Shown here in pieces: positions 60,201 through 64,000 of a stretch of 64,000 bases of DNA; the stretch's first letter is position 1, and each line of letters starts with the position of its first letter. The notes under the pieces were generated by a model, which saw only the letters and a program-made list of their open reading frames with translations, was not told where the DNA came from and ran no database searches. The stretch is from Piscicola geometra. Lineage: Eukaryota > Annelida > Clitellata > Hirudinida > Piscicolidae. The stretch lies in NCBI GenBank assembly GCA_943735955.1, contig OX030957.1, positions 1,780,001 through 1,844,000 on the forward strand. Direction: 5' to 3'. The position numbers and the translations under genes are program-made.

Positions 60201-62799
60201 TAATTTAATCTTTGCTATCAGTCTGAGTGAAAAAATCTGTTCAATCGGGCTTCATTTCGGCCTGAAGTTAGCTTGTTTTTCTGCCATTTGTATCTTTTGT
60301 ATCTCAAACGAGTTTTCCATTCGACTTCTGATAATCTTTTTGAATGATCTTGCTTGCGTGGCAGATGAGGCCTATTGTGCGATAGCTTTTACATTTTTCC
60401 GAGTCTCTTGACTGATTGAAGTTGGTTCATTAAAAGCCTGGCTTGAACAGGATTATGGCCGATCAGTCACTTATGAAAATAAAAATTCACAATATTTAAA
60501 CAAATTACGGTTGAATGGATATATCCGATTAACTTTAAACCTGAAAGTATGTTTGTTAAAGTCATGTATGTCGTAAATAGTTATGGTTTCACCAGGATCA
60601 GATCTCATCCAGCCATCACAGACAGAGTTGACAAATCTCTTCATTAACCCATAAATGACACGATCTAATAGCTGCAATTTATGTGAGCAATGTGGAAGAA
60701 AAGTCAAAAAGATAACGCCATTAACTTTGCAAAAATCAATAGCATCAATGGACAAATGAGACTCATGGTTGTCCATCAGTAGCAATATCGGCTCATTTCG
60801 CTTTGGTTTTATGTTTATATAAATCTAAAAAAAAAATTCTTTTTTCCTTTCTAAATGATTAGTTGATCCAATGTGTAACCAATAGGCTTTTCTTCAACAA
60901 AGTCGTCATGAAAATTAACGCGTGAAAACACAAATATTGGTGGAGGGCTATTTACGATTGCGTTGTTTGCTGCTGCTAGTGTGACAAGGGTTTCCTTCTC
61001 TACAGACTTGATTGATTCCACTTGCCTTGAATCACGTTTTGCTGAAACCCAATAAGGCCATTGGACAATTGTTATGCGCTAATATCAACATTGAAAACTT
61101 CGAAAGATTGAAATCAGTAACGGTCCATAAATAATGCCAAATTGGGAAAAATTATTAACGTTTGCTTGCTTGAAGCTGGCGGCTTTGCTCAGACTTGTAG
61201 CCTCAAGATTTGGTATTGAGAGAAATCTGTTTCACGTTAAAAAGACGTAAACCAATCAGCGCCTGCCTGTTGAGCATCATGCAATTTCCAAGAAACCTAG
61301 TATCGTTTTTCACAGCTTATTGATAGACAAGCTTCTTTATTTTTTTGGTGGAAGACCATTGTACAGTTTTGCTTTTGTTTCATTGTAAATCCGCTTATTC
61401 TTATGAAAAAAATTGTCGACTATGTTCACTCCTCAGCGACAGAGTATTATTAAACGTTTATTATACTCTACTTATAGATTCGATAAAAAATCGTGAAGTC
61501 GTTTTGGTAGAAACATTTTGGAATGAACGTCTAGATCCCTTGACAGTCTCCACTGCAGAACTAAAAGCATCTGGCTTATGCGAATTCAATTTTTTCTTCT
61601 ACTTTTCATAGTACTTGAAAAGTAGCATTATTAAATTTAGTTTAAATTGAATGCGAAATATTAAAAAAATTAAACTCTAAAAACTTGCAAAAGAAAAAAA
61701 AGAAATGCTCACACAAAAATATTATTTAGAGAAGAAGTTCAAACCGAAAAATATAATTGGAAAAATTTATTAATAGTACTTTCTTATTAGAATATTTTTA
61801 AAGCTTTTGAAATTCAATTCTTGAAACACACCGGTCTCGCCTACTGTGATGCGTGCAATTTATCACTGAGACAACCGCTGCTAGAGACTGTAGTGAGATA
61901 AATTGCAATTAGCTTGGTCACTTGTGAATGTCTCGCAAGAGTGAGATCAGTGGATAAGCAATTAACTTTGGATTACTACAAGGCACAGAATTTATTGCCT
62001 TTAACGAGAAAATAGACAAACCAAAAATACCGATTTTTAAAACTTTTAGTGCACAATTTAGAAGAGTACGATTACGATCACTAGCTCAATTTCATGCCAC
62101 AGTAAACACAAGCAGTTGTTCGCAACTCACATGCAGTCTAGTGCATTCTTGTGTTTCAGGGCAATCTGTTGGAATATTTATTTTTTTGTACTTTGCCTTA
62201 TAATGAGCCGTCCTGAGACAAATGGTGTATCTTATGGTGAGACTACAAATAATATTTATTCGCTGTATTTCATAAAAAAATTATTATTTATAATAAGCTC
62301 GAAATAAAAGTCTAAATTATCGTACACGAAGCGAGAAGACAAATCGTATGCCTTGCAGAGATACTTTTACTGGCTAAGATATATTATCAACGATTAATAA
62401 AATGCCTTTACGTTGTAATGCACTCATGACCGTAGCGAAAAAGTGTTGCATGCTTTCTTGGCACTCAAAAAAAAACATATAAACCAAAAACTGTATATTA
62501 ATTTTTACATCACTATCTTTATTGAAGCTTAAACAGCACCTATGTTCTAAGCAAAACATTCTTTTAGCAAAAATCTAAAAAACAAATAATTTTTATTAAA
62601 TCAGTGGATGGTTTTTTTATTTCAAGAAGAAAACCCACAACCACTACTCTTTCAATAAAAAGACCAAAAACCACCACGACAGATACAATACATGTTGTTC
62701 ATGGTGCTGGTGACGCTGCTCCTTCTCAACCTTCTCATCGTCATCATGGGACACACGTACGACAAAGTGGCCAACTCACAGAAGGAGTGGTTGAGGCAG
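52334..62799 (+). CDS. TRPV-family cation channel, Nanchung/Inactive (OSM-9) type, 3' end beyond window
   Basis: Predicted exons: 52334-52465, 52660-52717, 52871-53512, 54762-54935, 55134-55200, 55310-55432, 55734-55887, (56065-56091), 56295-56396, 56561-56710, 56806-56892, gap, 57642-57736, 57837-57988, 58195-58304, 58544-58701, 62683-62799. The N-terminus ([34 protein letters not shown]) and ankyrin repeats ([51 protein letters not shown]) match insect Nanchung/Inactive. Membrane part: S3-S4 ([33 protein letters not shown]), S5 ([18 protein letters not shown]), pore helix and filter ([15 protein letters not shown]) and S6 ([20 protein letters not shown]) followed by a TRP-like helix. S1-S2 exons between 56893 and 57641 are not resolved. 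It probably serves mechano- or thermosensation in cilia. A 140-residue Asn/Lys/Asp-rich insert occurs in exon 3. Confidence 0.85.
52965..53400 (+). repeat. Asn/Lys/Glu-rich insert coding region in the TRPV gene
   Basis: Within exon 52871-53512 about 145 codons are dominated by AAT, AAA, GAT and GAA, giving a disordered polar segment between the [15 protein letters not shown] motif and the ankyrin repeats. It is open throughout and flanked by conserved sequence, so it appears to be translated. Confidence 0.7.
53555..53675 (+). repeat. duplicated 75-bp segment split by a LINE
   Basis: ATTTCCAAAAAGCCGTTAAA occurs at 53568 and 53638. AACTAATTCGAAAAAATAGA with TAAGAATAATTAT occurs at about 53589 and again at 54677, after the LINE. 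The LINE therefore interrupts the second of two tandem copies. Confidence 0.8.
53676..54675 (+). mobile_element. 5'-truncated CR1/L2-like LINE in a TRPV intron
   Basis: An open frame from about 53681 to 54157 encodes the C-terminal part of a LINE ORF2 protein. It contains [72 protein letters not shown] and the terminal SLKTYLFDR. The preceding catalytic domain is missing. A 3' UTR with AATAAT and TATATG microsatellites follows, ending in (TTGTA)n at 54657-54672. The intact 158-codon frame implies a fairly young insertion. Confidence 0.85.
54245..54515 (+). repeat. AATAAT and TATATG/TGTATA microsatellites in the LINE 3' region
   Basis: (AAT)n at 54265-54300 and a longer degenerate TATATGTATATATGTGTATA run at 54405-54515. 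Confidence 0.85.
55492..55712 (+). repeat. three tandem 71-bp repeats in a TRPV intron
   Basis: Three consecutive copies of a 71-base unit starting GAAAATTCGTTTGTTACTTT and containing TTCAAACACCATACTTTTAA, differing at a few positions. They end about 20 bases before the acceptor of the exon at 55734. Confidence 0.9.
59560..60450 (-). mobile_element. decayed LINE reverse transcriptase
   Basis: On the minus strand, with frameshifts and stops: [16 protein letters not shown] (RT thumb/finger motif like NWRxIxLLSxxxKxxxK), then a QAEMKPD/FFTQ stretch like QAGFRPxRSCxDQIFTLR, then [15 protein letters not shown] (motif A, IDFxKAFD). A tail region, [20 protein letters not shown], resembles the AQDRxxWR end of some LINE ORFs. 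Not functional. Confidence 0.6.
60471..61050 (-). pseudogene. pogo/Tigger-like DDE transposase remnant
   Basis: The minus strand reads [20 protein letters not shown] and [13 protein letters not shown] (about 61010-60880), then after a gap [40 protein letters not shown] and a C-terminal YPFNRNLF. These match the catalytic core of pogo/Tigger (DDE_1) transposases, including the second catalytic Asp in the DNHxSH motif and the PPHCSHxLQPLD motif. The middle part is deleted and frames are broken. No terminal inverted repeats were identified. Confidence 0.75.
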
Positions 62800-64000
62800 G
62801 TGAGCCATGTTATGGTTCAAGTGCTTCAAAACAAGACAATGATATATGAATCTATTTTAAAAAGTGAAAAGAGGTAAATTAAAATGTTTCCAAGTTCAAA
62901 ATATTTTAATTAATCTCTTAAAATGAACTGTTTAATGATCTAAGTGAAGTTTATATTTTTTAAAAGGAAAGAAGCGTCATAAAACTCTGAAAATTCTGAA
63001 ATTAATTTTTTTAACGCACGAAAAATAAATTGTGCCAGCCACAAAATCATTAATATTCCTCAAACGGCAGACCTCCACTTTCATATTACAACTCAATATT
63101 CATTTAATCATTCATCATTGCGTCGAAATAAAACCAAAATGATAATACTTTCACGCTAAAAAGTACTTTTTTGGCCCAACTATAATTTAGTTTGATGTAT
63201 CCGTTCTAGAGAGCCGCATAAATATATAATTCACAAAGCTTTTTCCGATTTGTATTCACTTGCTGCCATCTGCTATTCAACCTTTCGCCAATCCATCTTG
63301 AAGCGATTGAAGGCTATTTATCTCTTGAGATGAAGTTTTGAATTCATTTTGCACTGTTCGTTAGTATTTATCACCCACGCTCACAACCTCTTTGGTACTT
63401 TTTCAGTTTTATTTTGTTAAAAAGAATACAATACTTTTAGAAAAAACAAAGAAAAAAACATTATTGTTTTTTTACACATTTACTCATCTTTTATATATAA
63501 TTATTTTCAAGTATTTTTAAAATATCTCACATCATCACTTAATTATTCGTTTTTTTTGCAGCTTTAAAAAATTGTTTTATCTCTTAATTACACCACAACA
63601 ACCATAGCAAAGTGTCGAAATTTCTCACGCAAGTGTAATTTTTGTTAATTTTACAAATGTTTATTCAGTTATTCCTGAGCTAACTTTATTTTTATATATC
63701 TCTTGCAATTTATTTATACTTTTTTTTGAGTTTTATAATACATATGACTAAAAGCTCATTTTAAAATACATTTCGTATATATATTTGTTTTATAGCTAGT
63801 ACTTTGTCAACGCTTATGCATTTACATACTGACTAATGGTTTTATGATGAAAAATTAATTTTTATTTTAAACCAAATGAACTATTAACCTTTTTATGCAA
63901 AAAATTTATAGATTACTTTTTTCCATTCAGTCCTTTCTAAACCAGCATCGACTTAATGAAGTTTCCAGCCATCACCACCAGCCTCAATGCCTAAAAATCT
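62800..64000. other. start of the next TRPV intron or 3' region
   Basis: It follows the GTGAGC donor after the S6 exon. A moderately complex block at about 63030-63330 (GTGCCAGCCACAAAATCATT ... TTCACTTGCTGCCATCTGCT) stands out from the AT-rich background, and a TTTCCATTCAG acceptor-like site occurs at 63921-63931. No coding exon could be supported. Confidence 0.4.

Larger units (their letters stand above)
58702..62682. other. 4.0-kb TRPV intron carrying transposon remnants
   Basis: The intron separates the pore exon from the S6 exon. It holds, on the minus strand, a decayed LINE reverse transcriptase (about 59560-60450) and a decayed pogo-like transposase (about 60471-61050). The remaining parts (58702-59520, 61060-62682) are AT-rich without a feature I can name. 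Confidence 0.65.

Overview
This window is nuclear DNA of an animal. It is AT-rich, the genes are broken into many small exons with GT-AG introns, and there are no operons or ribosome-binding sites. The gene set (POU class III homeobox, TRPV channel of the Nanchung/Inactive type, axonemal ODAD2/ARMC4, MDH1B) and the LINE/tail repeats suggest an invertebrate. A lophotrochozoan, perhaps an annelid such as a leech, is my guess and is not proven by the sequence. Gene models were built by hand from splice-site phase plus protein-family similarity; exon coordinates are predictions.

Layout, left to right: (1) 285-692 (+), last two exons of an unrecognised acidic protein. (2) 2050-2885 (+), two-exon HAD-like phosphatase. 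(3) 3710-8529 (-), RalGDS/RGL-type exchange factor with REM, CDC25 and RA domains, 16 exons. (4) 8800-9560 (-), SWI5 recombination protein, 5 exons. (5) 9806-20290 (+), TCERG1/CA150 with three WW and six FF domains, 20 exons; its introns are packed with minisatellites and microsatellites. (6) 20660-23206 (-), MDH1B-like protein, head-to-head with (7) 23569-30574 (+), ODAD2/ARMC4, 19 exons. (8) 32330-33155 (+), a two-exon POU class III homeobox gene between two inverted copies of a repeat that carries a TFIIS/RPA12-type zinc-ribbon fragment. (9) 37033-37756 (+), small orphan coiled-coil protein, convergent with (10) 37822-42011 (-), mitochondrial aspartyl-tRNA synthetase DARS2, 18 exons. (11) 46733-51153 (+), coiled-coil protein with a Gln-rich tail. 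(12) 52334 to beyond 62799 (+), TRPV channel whose 3' end lies outside the window.

Mobile DNA is mostly LINE remnants: C-terminal reverse-transcriptase pieces at about 16490-16770, 30830-30960, 53676-54670 and 59560-60450, and a family of short 3' tails ending in (TTGA)n. There is also a decayed pogo/Tigger-like transposase at 60471-61050 inside the last long TRPV intron.

Functional links: ODAD2 (outer dynein arm docking) and MDH1B (associated with ciliated cells in other animals, from memory) share a 362-bp divergent promoter region with forkhead-like motifs. SWI5 and TCERG1 share a 245-bp divergent promoter region. No rRNA, tRNA, CRISPR or viral gene was found.
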